Assembly: GCA_965370805.1 (NCBI GenBank)
Contig: CBDUVZ010000011.1
Location: forward strand, 1 to 44,217
Length of the DNA stretch: 44,217 bases
Reading direction: 5' to 3'
DNA from: CBDUVZ01 sp965370805
GTDB taxonomy: Bacteria; Hydrothermota; Tepidihabitantia; Tepidihabitantales; Tepidihabitantaceae
This document shows, one piece after another, positions 5,860-12,905 of the stretch. Every line of letters starts with the position of its first letter. Within the stretch, counting starts at the first letter, position 1. The translations under genes were made by a program, and so were the position numbers. Below the pieces are notes generated by a model that ran no database searches, was not told the DNA's origin, and saw nothing but the letters and a program-made list of their open reading frames with translations.

Positions 5860-6039
5860 GTCGGACCACATCACCCAGGAACCGGGATAGAACCACAGAC
5901 GAACACAGATCGACACAGATTGATATCGCACTTCGGCATTTCCTTCTCTGCCTGCATTTATCTGTGTTTATCAGTGGTTTTCGCTCCTATGTCGGTTTTC
6001 GGGACATCAGGTGGGAACGGACGCCGGCCGCAGCCGGAC
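5860..6039. repeat. Imperfect inverted repeat of ACCACAG/ACACAGAT type
   Basis: AACCACAGACGAACACAGAT (5891-5910) pairs with ATCTGTGTTTATCAGTGGTT (5960-5979) at 17 of 20 positions across a 49-base loop. CCTATGTCGGTTTTCGGG (5987-6004) recurs as CCTATGTCGGTTTCCGG at 28015-28031. It could act as a terminator region between tolA and mntA on the minus strand, but there is no T run. No gene seen. Confidence 0.55.
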
Positions 6040-6603
6040 CTACGGCTTGTATTCGAATTCGAGGTGGAGTCTGAGTTGCTCGCCTTTGAACTCGGGCGGC
6101 AACTGCGGCAGCTTGTCGGTCACGAGCACCGCCCGCTCGCACGAGGCGTCGTAGCTCGCGTCGCCCGAGCCTTTTTCGAGCTTGACTTCCCTGACCGTGC
6201 CGTCTTTCTCGATAGTGAAGAAAACCGTCGCCAGGAACGTCCGCGACTGGCCGGCGTACGGGTTGTACCAGTTCTCGGCAATCTTGGACAGGATGATATT
6301 CAGGTAGTAGGAATACCCGAGCGCTTCCGCGCCGTCAATCCTGGCCCCGAGCCCGTGCTTCCTGACCATGCTCGGCTTCTTCTTCGGCTCGGTCTTGGGT
6401 TTGGACTGGGTCTTCGGCTTGGGTTCGACGACTGATGCTTTCTTCGGCGTGGTCACCGGCGTCGGCGTGCCGGGATTGACCAGCCGGACCGCGAATACCT
6501 CGGGCCGCGGCTGCTGCTTTGTCAGCCGCATGCCGGTGACAACCGCGAGCACTCCGACCAGCACGAAATGACCGGCGAGTGAGAACAGAATTTCGCGCTT
6601 CAT
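6040..6603 (-). CDS. tolA: TolA/TonB-type energy transducer
   Basis: A 187-residue protein with one membrane helix (residues about 6-25), a Pro/Lys-rich periplasmic linker (about 45-82, PKPKTQSKPKTEPKKK), and a TonB/TolA C-terminal domain (about 95-187: YLNIILSKIAENWYNPYAG...ATVFFTIEKDGTVREVKLEKGSGDASYDASCERAV). It would span the periplasm and pass proton-motive force from TolQR to the outer-membrane side of the Tol-Pal complex. Its start overlaps the tolR stop by four bases (ATGA). I call it TolA from the tolQR-cpoB-pal company and because it is short; by sequence alone it could also be called TonB. Last gene of the operon; its 3' end is duplicated at 5068-5145. Confidence 0.85.
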   Translation of the reverse strand: MKREILFSLAGHFVLVGVLAVVTGMRLTKQQPRPEVFAVRLVNPGTPTPVTTPKKASVVEPKPKTQSKPKTEPKKKPSMVRKHGLGARIDGAEALGYSYYLNIILSKIAENWYNPYAGQSRTFLATVFFTIEKDGTVREVKLEKGSGDASYDASCERAVLVTDKLPQLPPEFKGEQLRLHLEFEYKP

Positions 6604-7004
6604 TTCGGCAGGGCCACAAGGCCGATATTGGTAATCCCCTGCTCCCGGATCTCACCGAGGATGAACATCACCAGTCCGTAATCGACCCGCTTGTCCGCCC
6701 GGATGTAAACCCGGTCGTACTCGGCTTTCGCGAGCTGGTCGCCGAACGCCTTGGCAAACCCTTTCTTCGTCGTCTTCTGCCGGCCGACCGTGATGCCGCC
6801 GTCGGTCTTGATGCTGACCGTCAGTCCGGTCTTGGGCTGCGGCTCAATCGACGACGCCCGGGGCAAGTCAAGCTCAACCCCCTGACGCCGGCTCAGGGCG
6901 GTGGAAACACCGGCAATCAGGAAGATTATCATCAGTGTGAAGCTGACGTCCGCCAGCGAGGTCATGTTCATCTCGGCCATGAACTTCAGCCGCCGGTTCT
7001 TCAC
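6600..7004 (-). CDS. tolR: TolR/ExbD-type proton channel component
   Basis: A 134-residue ExbD/TolR family protein. It has the short basic cytoplasmic N-terminus (KNRRLKFMAEMNMTSLADVSFTLMIIFLI), one membrane helix (about 17-35) with the channel aspartate in SLADVSF, and a periplasmic domain ending GLVMFILGEIREQGITNIGLVALP. It forms the proton-driven motor with TolQ. The start is GTG at 7004; the first ATG (6980) would remove the conserved KxxRxxKFMAEMNMTSLxD beginning, so GTG is preferred. It lies 44 bases after tolQ and overlaps tolA by four bases. Confidence 0.9.
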   Translation of the reverse strand: MKNRRLKFMAEMNMTSLADVSFTLMIIFLIAGVSTALSRRQGVELDLPRASSIEPQPKTGLTVSIKTDGGITVGRQKTTKKGFAKAFGDQLAKAEYDRVYIRADKRVDYGLVMFILGEIREQGITNIGLVALPK

Positions 7005-7048
7005 GCCCGTACCCTCACGTCACCCGGACGCGGAAACCCCGGGAGCAG

Positions 7049-7798
7049 TTACTGTTCATCCGGCGTCGGCGTCTCTTCGCGGTGGGAATCGTCGAGGTGC
7101 GAGGAAACAATCTCCCGCCGGAACGTCCCGGTCAGTTCCGACGTGAACCGCTCCATATCGGAATTCAGGTCCCGCACTTTCGCCACGAAATGGTTGTAGA
7201 AAATGGCGGCCGGTATCGCGACCACCAGCCCGACCACGGTCGTAATCAGCGCGTCCGAAATCCCGGGCGCAATCTTCTGCAGCGTGAGGAACTGTTCGCC
7301 CCGCATCTCCATGAACGAACGCAGGATGCCCTGCACGGTTCCGAGCAGTCCGAGGAACGGCGCGACATTGGCCGTTATCGCCAGGAAAACAAGCGACTTC
7401 TCAAGCCGGTCGTTCTCGTGCGACGCCGCCCGTTCCATCGCTTCGGTCACATTGGGAATCAACTGCTGCAGGAGGCCGGGCCGGTCGGTAATGCCCTTCA
7501 ACTGGTCGTGCAGGCTGTTCCACTCTTTGACGCCGGCCAGCAGCAGGCTGGAAAGCGGGGATTCGCTCAGTTTCCGCGCGGTCGCCTGGTAGTCTCCAAG
7601 CCGGACCCGGCGGCCGAACAGGTCCAGGAACTGCCGGGTCTGCTTGCGCGCCCGGCCCAGCAACCGTGACTTGCGGATGATGACGGCCCAACTGACAATC
7701 GACGCCAGGAACAGGGCAATGAGAATAACCTGGGCGAACAGCCCGGCTGAAAGAAAGGGGCCGAAGAACCCGCCGGCCGCCTGCCCGGTATCAGGCAT
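7049..7798 (-). CDS. tolQ: TolQ/ExbB-type proton channel component
   Basis: A 249-residue MotA/TolQ/ExbB family protein with three membrane segments: about 17-40, 130-150 (FLAITANVAPFLGLLGTVQGI) and 180-203 (ISDALITTVVGLVVAIPAAIFYNHF). The hallmark APFLGLLGTVxGIxxSF and the following IAxGISDALITTxxGLxVAIPAxxxYN motif are complete. Together with TolR it forms the inner-membrane motor that energises TolA and Pal during cell constriction. It starts three bases after the cpoB stop. The C-terminal 45 residues are charged and cytoplasmic. Confidence 0.92.
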   Translation of the reverse strand: MPDTGQAAGGFFGPFLSAGLFAQVILIALFLASIVSWAVIIRKSRLLGRARKQTRQFLDLFGRRVRLGDYQATARKLSESPLSSLLLAGVKEWNSLHDQLKGITDRPGLLQQLIPNVTEAMERAASHENDRLEKSLVFLAITANVAPFLGLLGTVQGILRSFMEMRGEQFLTLQKIAPGISDALITTVVGLVVAIPAAIFYNHFVAKVRDLNSDMERFTSELTGTFRREIVSSHLDDSHREETPTPDEQ

Positions 7799-7801
7799 CG
7801 G

Positions 7802-8569
7802 TTATTGCTGTGGGAGAAGCCGGTCCTGCGCCAGCCTGGCCTCGGTTGTGCCCGGGTACTTCTCGACGACCGCCGCGAACTGCCGGCGGGCGTCATCTTC
7901 CCGGTTCTGGGCCCGATAGACCAGACCCAGCTTGTATTCCGCGGCCGGCACCTTGTTGCCTTCCGGATGGTCGGTCAGCACCCGCTTGAACTCCTCCTCG
8001 GCCTGCACCAGCTCGCCGTTCGAATGATGGCACTCGCCGATCCAGTACTGGGCGTTATCCGACAGGTCCGAAGCCGGGAACATCTGCAGGTACTGCTTGA
8101 ATCCGGCAATCGCCACCTGGTATTTCCCGCGTGTGAAATCGAGGTACGCGGTGGCGTACAACTGGTCAGGGTCAATCGCGACGGCAACCGAGTCGGGCAC
8201 TGCCGCCGTACTTCCCGGTTGCACCGCGGTGTCGGGCGGCGTGGCATCACCGTACCACACCCCGAGCTTGCGGCCAATCCGGGCGACCCGCTGTTCCTGG
8301 TCCAGCGCCCTCGCCTCCAACTGGTTCAGCTTCGACATCAGGGCTTCAAGGTCGGTGAGCAGGTCGGCGCGCAGTTCCTGCTGCCATTCGGCCTGGTCCG
8401 TCTGCTGCGTCTCGATCCGGTCGGTCCGGGCCGCCAGCGAATCGAGCATCGCCCCGCGCCTGACGTACTCGCGGTGCCAACTGCACCCGGAAAAAAGCGA
8501 GACAGCCAGCAGGCCCCAGGTCACTGCCAGTCCGAAGCTGGCTATGCGCTGAAGCCTACCGGCTGTCAT
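7802..8569 (-). CDS. cpoB: CpoB/YbgF-type Tol-Pal lipoprotein with TPR repeats
   Basis: A 255-residue lipoprotein: signal peptide ending LFSGC with the lipidated Cys29, a coiled-coil segment (about 45-90: LAARTDRIETQQ...LMSKLNQLEARAL) and three TPR repeats (about 140-250: LYATAYLDFTRGKYQVAIAGFKQYLQMFP..., AQYWIGECHHSNGELVQAEEEFKRVL..., AEYKLGLVYRAQNREDDARRQFAAVVEKYPG). This is the CpoB/YbgF arrangement, which links Tol-Pal action to peptidoglycan synthesis. Family members from E. coli are not lipidated, so the lipobox is a difference. It sits between pal and tolQ, the reverse of the usual tolQRAB-pal-cpoB order. Confidence 0.88.
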   Translation of the reverse strand: MTAGRLQRIASFGLAVTWGLLAVSLFSGCSWHREYVRRGAMLDSLAARTDRIETQQTDQAEWQQELRADLLTDLEALMSKLNQLEARALDQEQRVARIGRKLGVWYGDATPPDTAVQPGSTAAVPDSVAVAIDPDQLYATAYLDFTRGKYQVAIAGFKQYLQMFPASDLSDNAQYWIGECHHSNGELVQAEEEFKRVLTDHPEGNKVPAAEYKLGLVYRAQNREDDARRQFAAVVEKYPGTTEARLAQDRLLPQQ

Positions 8570-8601
8570 CAGTCATCGAAGCAGTTCTTGAGAACCTGCC
8601 G

Positions 8602-9087
8602 CTACTCCTCTTCCGCCTTGAACTCGCAGCGCCGGTTCTGCTCATACTTGGCGGGACTGGTCGTCACCATGTTCTCCTCGCCGAAGCTGATAGTGGAGAG
8701 CCATTCCGCGGCCACTCCCAGTTTGATGAGATAAGCCTTCGCCGCTTCGGCCCGACGCTGACCGAGGGCCATGTTGTATGCCGAAGTGCCGAGCGGGTCA
8801 CAATGCCCCTCGATTGCGACCATCCGCTCATCCGCTGCCTTCATCTGGTCCGCGTTATCCTTCAGGATATCCGCATCGCCTGACCTGATGCCGGACATGT
8901 CGAAATCGAAGTAGATCGTGTTCAGGTTCAGCTCGAGAGTCTCCACGGTGATTGGCGGCATCGTATCCGGCGGCGGCGGCGGCGGAATCGGCTCGTCCGG
9001 CTTGACGTACTTCTTCGGACAACCGACCGCGGTCAGCATCAGAGCAACACCTACCATCACAGTAAGCAGTCTGACTGTGGTTTTCAT
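8602..9087 (-). CDS. pal: Pal-type peptidoglycan-associated lipoprotein
   Basis: A 161-residue outer-membrane lipoprotein. The signal peptide ends LTAVGC with lipidated Cys23, followed by a proline-rich linker (PPPPPPDTMPP) and an OmpA-like peptidoglycan-binding domain (about 50-158): IYFDFDMSGIR...DILKDNADQMKA...VAIEGHCDPLGTSAYNMALGQRRAEAAKAYLIKLG...STISFGEENM. The conserved Asp and Arg that contact diaminopimelate are present in CDPLGTSAYNMALGQRR. First gene of the five-gene minus-strand operon, with a leader of about 95 bases from the promoter at 9188-9216. Confidence 0.92.
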   Translation of the reverse strand: MKTTVRLLTVMVGVALMLTAVGCPKKYVKPDEPIPPPPPPDTMPPITVETLELNLNTIYFDFDMSGIRSGDADILKDNADQMKAADERMVAIEGHCDPLGTSAYNMALGQRRAEAAKAYLIKLGVAAEWLSTISFGEENMVTTSPAKYEQNRRCEFKAEEE

Positions 9088-9187
9088 CTGCGATCCTCCT
9101 CAGTTACCTGGACTACGTTTCTCCAGTTCTCAATCATTGCCGGTTGGCTCGACAGATACTGCCCGCCGGAGCCTTCATAACGCAAGA

Positions 9188-9216
9188 AATCTAACTCCGC
9201 ACGGAATCACTGTCAA
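9188..9216 (-). promoter_or_regulatory. Promoter of the pal-cpoB-tolQRA operon
   Basis: Minus strand: TTGACA (9216-9211), 17-nt spacer, TAGATT (9193-9188). Divergent from the XRE promoter 55 bases away. Confidence 0.6.
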
Positions 9217-9270
9217 GTCAAACTTTCTCGGGGCGCACGGCCGGTGAGCGCGCATATCGGCCCCTCCGGC

Positions 9271-9299
9271 TTGACACCAACCCGGAAGGAACCTAGTAT
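9271..9299 (+). promoter_or_regulatory. Promoter of the XRE - M1-like - MFS operon
   Basis: TTGACA (9271-9276), 17-nt spacer, TAGTAT (9294-9299). The spacer begins CCAACCCGGAA, close to the CAAGCCGGAA of the site at 311. Transcription is predicted to start near 9306, four bases before a short leader ORF. Confidence 0.6.
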
Positions 9300-9309
9300 C
9301 TACCCCTGA

Positions 9310-9336
9310 ATGGATAGTCAATCACTGCCGAGTTGA
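9310..9336 (+). CDS. Eight-codon leader ORF upstream of the XRE gene
   Basis: ATG at 9310 opens the frame MDSQSLPS and stops at TGA 9334-9336, which shares its A with the ATG of the XRE gene (TGATG). The ATG is about ten bases after the -10 box, so this would be the first start on a nearly leaderless transcript. The XRE gene has no Shine-Dalgarno sequence, so its translation could depend on this leader. The same design occurs at 34294-34320. Confidence 0.4.
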   Translation: MDSQSLPS

Positions 9337-10067
9337 TGCGACCGGACAAGAAGAAAAGGCTCCTCGGAATCGAAGCGCTGGGCGCCCGGCTCAGAGAACT
9401 GCGGCTGAAGTCAGGTCTGTCCCAGATGAAACTCGCCGGAAAGATGGGGTTCAATCCCACCCACGGATACAAGTACGTCCTGCGCATCGAGAAAGGCCTT
9501 GTCCCAAACCCGACGCTGCGGACAATCGTCGCGTTCCTCGAAGCGTGCGGGGCCGGGTGGAAGGACCTGACCGACATCCTGCCGGGAATCGGAAGCGGAC
9601 CGGCCGCTGCAACTCCGTCTCTCGCCGCGGCCGCCCGCACCGGACGCAAACCCGGCCGGAAGCCCGGCAAAACCAGGACGAAGCAACCGGAGCCCCCGGA
9701 GCCCACCGCGATAGTGCCACGAGACCCACGACCCCTGCGGGTCAGGAGAAGGTCCGAACTCATATCCCGGCGAGCGGAACGCACGCAACAGTACTGGACC
9801 CGGGTATCCGAAGCCGAAGACGCAGTGACCAACATGCTCGGCTCTCTTCACGTCCTCTCCAGCGTCCGGCACGACTACGTCGCTTTCGTGCGGCCCTGCT
9901 GCTCGGTCGTCCAGTCGTCCGCTTCGACCGGCCGGCGAACCGTCGAGCGGGAGCTGACCGCGCTCGTCCGGTCCGCGGCAGCCAAAGGTCTGGATCAGAC
10001 CGTCCTGCTCAGGGTCAAGGACATCTGCCTCGAACACTTCAAGACCGAGGAGAATCCCCGGACCTGA
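9336..10067 (+). CDS. XRE-family transcriptional regulator
   Basis: A 243-residue protein with an N-terminal Cro/C1-type helix-turn-helix (about 11-68: LGARLRELRLKSGLSQMKLAGKMGF...YVLRIEKGLVPNPTLRTIVAFLEACG). A basic, proline-rich low-complexity linker (about 80-125, GRKPGRKPGKTRTKQPEPPEP) and a helical C-terminal part of unknown family (about 140-240) follow. Its stop overlaps the ATG of the M1-like gene by one base (TGATG), so it is the first gene of a three-gene operon with an outer-membrane-type protein and an MFS exporter, and may control them. ATG 9336 is preferred over the TTG at 9333. Confidence 0.82.
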   Translation: MRPDKKKRLLGIEALGARLRELRLKSGLSQMKLAGKMGFNPTHGYKYVLRIEKGLVPNPTLRTIVAFLEACGAGWKDLTDILPGIGSGPAAATPSLAAAARTGRKPGRKPGKTRTKQPEPPEPTAIVPRDPRPLRVRRRSELISRRAERTQQYWTRVSEAEDAVTNMLGSLHVLSSVRHDYVAFVRPCCSVVQSSASTGRRTVERELTALVRSAAAKGLDQTVLLRVKDICLEHFKTEENPRT

Positions 10068-12898
10068 TGTCCAGACCCGGTCCGGTTTCGCTTCTGACTA
10101 TGGTGGCTCTTGCCATTGCGCCGGTGACGTCCCGGGCCGCGGCCGCACCGTCCGGCTCTTCCAGTAGAGTCTCGTACGAAATCCAGGCCCGGCTCGATGA
10201 GCGTACTCACACCGTCACCGGCACCGAGCGCATCGTCTACCGGAACCAGTCAGCGGACACGCTCCACTCCATCTGGCTTCACCTCCATCCTCGGGCCTTC
10301 CGCTCCCGGAACACCCGGTTCGCCCGGGAACTCGAAGCCGCGGGATGCTACAACCTGGCCTGGGCCGACCGGTCCGAACTCGGCGACATCACGGTCACCC
10401 GCCTCGAATCCGGCGGGGCGCAACTCAGCACCCGGATTGAAGGGACCGAAATGGAAGTAACGCTCGCCCGGCCGCTCGGGCCCGGTGACTCCACTATCCT
10501 GACGGCCGACTTCACACTCCGGATTCCCCGCTTCTTTGCTGCCTGCCTCGGCCGCCGCGGACGATTCCACGTCTTCGCCGGCTGGCATCCCCAGGTCGCA
10601 GCCCGCGGCGAAAACGGCTGGCACACCGGCGGGATTCATCCGGCCGCCCGTGCTCCCGCGCAGCCCGGCGACTACGTCGTCACCCTGTCCCTGCCCGCGG
10701 ACCTGGTGGTGGCTGCCACCGGCAGCCTGGTTGACGGCAACGAAGAACTGACCTGGATGACGTGGCCGCCCGAGTTCCGGAACCTGATGTCGGACACGAC
10801 CAAGACGCTCACGTTCACGGCCCGCGACGTCGCCGAATTCGCCTGGGTCGCGGCGCCGGACTTCGTCGTCTCCCGGGACTCGGCCCGAACCACAAAAGTC
10901 AGCATCCTGGCCCGGAGCACCAACCGGGTCGCCTGGCTCCGGATTCCGGAACAGGTCCGCGCAATCATCGATGAGTACGCCGAATGGTACGGCCCGCCGC
11001 CGGCCTCGGACATTGCCGTTCTGGATGCGACCGGCATCACGCCGGCCGACGCATCCTATCCCGGCCTCGTCGTCATCTCGCAGCGCAGCATACCGTTTAC
11101 CCGGCTCCAGGAAAAAGCGCTTGCCCGCCAGCTTGCGTTCCAGTGGTTCTCCGGACCTGCGGACCAGGCCGGTTCATCCTGGCTCAGCACCGGCCCCGCG
11201 GTCTGGTCGGAAATCCGCTACCTGGAACAACGCCACGGAACCAGCAACCTGCTCAACCTGCCAATCGCCGGTCCGCTCGCCGGCCTCAGCGACGCCTACT
11301 ACCACCAGGCCATCTACTACATCGCCGCTTCCAACCATATCCTCCGGCCCCTGGCGTCGCCCGAATACCAGTACACGACCAACCCGTTCAGCTACTCCGA
11401 AGCCCGGTTCTCCCAGGCCGGCGGGTTCTTCCTGATGCTGCAGCGAATCCTGGGACCCGAGGCGCTTGACCGGGCGCTCCGCAGCTACCGGCAGACCGAC
11501 AACCGGACAACCGCCGATTTCATTGCCGCCTGCACCCGGGTCGCGGGCAGAGATATGACCTGGCTCTTCGACCGCTGGCTCAACTCAACCGGCACGTGTG
11601 ACTACGCGGTCACCGGTGCGGGAAGAAACGGCACCGATATCGAAGTCGGAATCCGGCGCGTCGGCGAAATCGTAATGCCGGTGGACGTCGAGTTCACATT
11701 CACCGACGGCACGCGCGAACGCCGCACCTGGAACCTCGATGCCGACGAAGGCGTCATCCAGCTCTACAGCCCGAAGAGACTGCGAAAGGTCACACTCGAC
11801 CCGAACCGGAAGCTGCTCGAACCGGACCGCTGGAACAACTACTGGCCCCGGCAGGTCGACATCAGACCGGTCTTCGCCCTGCCCAGCTTCGACGCCTACC
11901 AGCTCTTCTACGGCCCCTATGCCTGGTACGACGCCTACCACGGATTCCAGCTTGCCGGCTGGGCCATGGGACGGCAGTTCTTCGATACCGGCCCGCTGCG
12001 CGGCCGGCACATGTGGACCCTGGTCGAGACGTACAGCACCAAACTCAACGACTGGAACACCAGCGCCTGGTACCAGACACCGCTGCCTTTCATCTCGCAC
12101 CAGATGCGGCTGATGGCGAACGGCAAGTACTCGCTGATGGCCGCCGCGGCCGATATCAGCCTGGTGCAGGGACTCAGCCCGGTATTCCGCCAGGCCGGGG
12201 CCACGGTCGAATTCGGGTACCAGTTCCTGGAACTGCGGGACCTCCAGGGCCGCGACCTGCGCGCCTGGGAGAAAGCGAAGACCGGCGAACTGAAACTCCG
12301 GTTCCAGCACACCTATGAAACAAAGCGGTTCAAAGGCAACCAGTTGATTCATCTGGGCCGGGGCGCGTCCATGCTCGGCGGGGACTACGACTACTGGAAA
12401 ACGAGCATCGAGCAGACCCACACCTTCCGGCTCAGCCGCGCCCGGGGCATCACTCTGCGCGGATTCGTCGGGGCCATTCCGGGCGACATCCCGAAACAGA
12501 ACCGGTTCTACCTGTCCGGCGGCCTTGTCGCCGGCCTTTCCGAACCGATCAGTTGGGGCTATGAAGGTCCCGCCTCGGGTCAGGAACACTGGCACTTCGA
12601 CGGCGGTGCCAACTGCCGGGGCTTTGCCGGAGACTACGAGTGCGGCCGCTTCGCGTACGCACTGAACGCCCACCTCCATCTTCTCCCCTTTGTCCTGCCT
12701 TTCTTCGATATCGGCAACGTCGGCGACGACCCGTCCGACCCCGGGTTCCGGCAACCCCGGATGGACGCCGGCGTCAGACTCAAACTCGGCCCGCTCTATG
12801 CCGACTTCCCGCTCTGGCGCTACCGACTCGGCGGCAGGCACGAATTCGCGCCGAACTGGATGATCGGCCTGAACCTCGCCGGGGTCGGCGACTTCTAG
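10067..12898 (+). CDS. M1-peptidase-like protein lacking zinc ligands, with C-terminal barrel-like domain
   Basis: A 943-residue exported protein (signal peptide 1-25). Residues about 35-560 follow the M1 (gluzincin) layout: N-terminal beta domain (HTVTGTERIVYRNQSADTLHSIWLHLHP), then the catalytic domain. The catalytic motif, normally HELAHQWF, reads RQLAFQWF (354-361): both histidines and the glutamate are replaced. The third ligand position, normally in WLNEG, is WLSTG (Thr375). The exopeptidase GxMEN region is also altered (ADASYPGLVVIS). The protein should therefore not bind catalytic zinc. Residues about 590-943 are rich in alternating aromatic strands and end with a BamA/autotransporter-like pattern (LPFVLPFFDIGNVG...GVRLKLGPLYADFPLWRYR), suggesting an outer-membrane barrel. 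TGATG overlap with the XRE gene; seven bases before the MFS gene. A binding or transport role is possible. Confidence 0.8.
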   Translation: MSRPGPVSLLTMVALAIAPVTSRAAAAPSGSSSRVSYEIQARLDERTHTVTGTERIVYRNQSADTLHSIWLHLHPRAFRSRNTRFARELEAAGCYNLAWADRSELGDITVTRLESGGAQLSTRIEGTEMEVTLARPLGPGDSTILTADFTLRIPRFFAACLGRRGRFHVFAGWHPQVAARGENGWHTGGIHPAARAPAQPGDYVVTLSLPADLVVAATGSLVDGNEELTWMTWPPEFRNLMSDTTKTLTFTARDVAEFAWVAAPDFVVSRDSARTTKVSILARSTNRVAWLRIPEQVRAIIDEYAEWYGPPPASDIAVLDATGITPADASYPGLVVISQRSIPFTRLQEKALARQLAFQWFSGPADQAGSSWLSTGPAVWSEIRYLEQRHGTSNLLNLPIAGPLAGLSDAYYHQAIYYIAASNHILRPLASPEYQYTTNPFSYSEARFSQAGGFFLMLQRILGPEALDRALRSYRQTDNRTTADFIAACTRVAGRDMTWLFDRWLNSTGTCDYAVTGAGRNGTDIEVGIRRVGEIVMPVDVEFTFTDGTRERRTWNLDADEGVIQLYSPKRLRKVTLDPNRKLLEPDRWNNYWPRQVDIRPVFALPSFDAYQLFYGPYAWYDAYHGFQLAGWAMGRQFFDTGPLRGRHMWTLVETYSTKLNDWNTSAWYQTPLPFISHQMRLMANGKYSLMAAAADISLVQGLSPVFRQAGATVEFGYQFLELRDLQGRDLRAWEKAKTGELKLRFQHTYETKRFKGNQLIHLGRGASMLGGDYDYWKTSIEQTHTFRLSRARGITLRGFVGAIPGDIPKQNRFYLSGGLVAGLSEPISWGYEGPASGQEHWHFDGGANCRGFAGDYECGRFAYALNAHLHLLPFVLPFFDIGNVGDDPSDPGFRQPRMDAGVRLKLGPLYADFPLWRYRLGGRHEFAPNWMIGLNLAGVGDF

Positions 12899-12905
12899 GC
12901 CCCGA

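Noticed and set aside
9545..10066. N-terminal extension of the M1-like gene to 9545
   Set aside because: It overlaps the XRE gene in another frame, and a signal peptide begins at the ATG at 10067 in a TGATG overlap.
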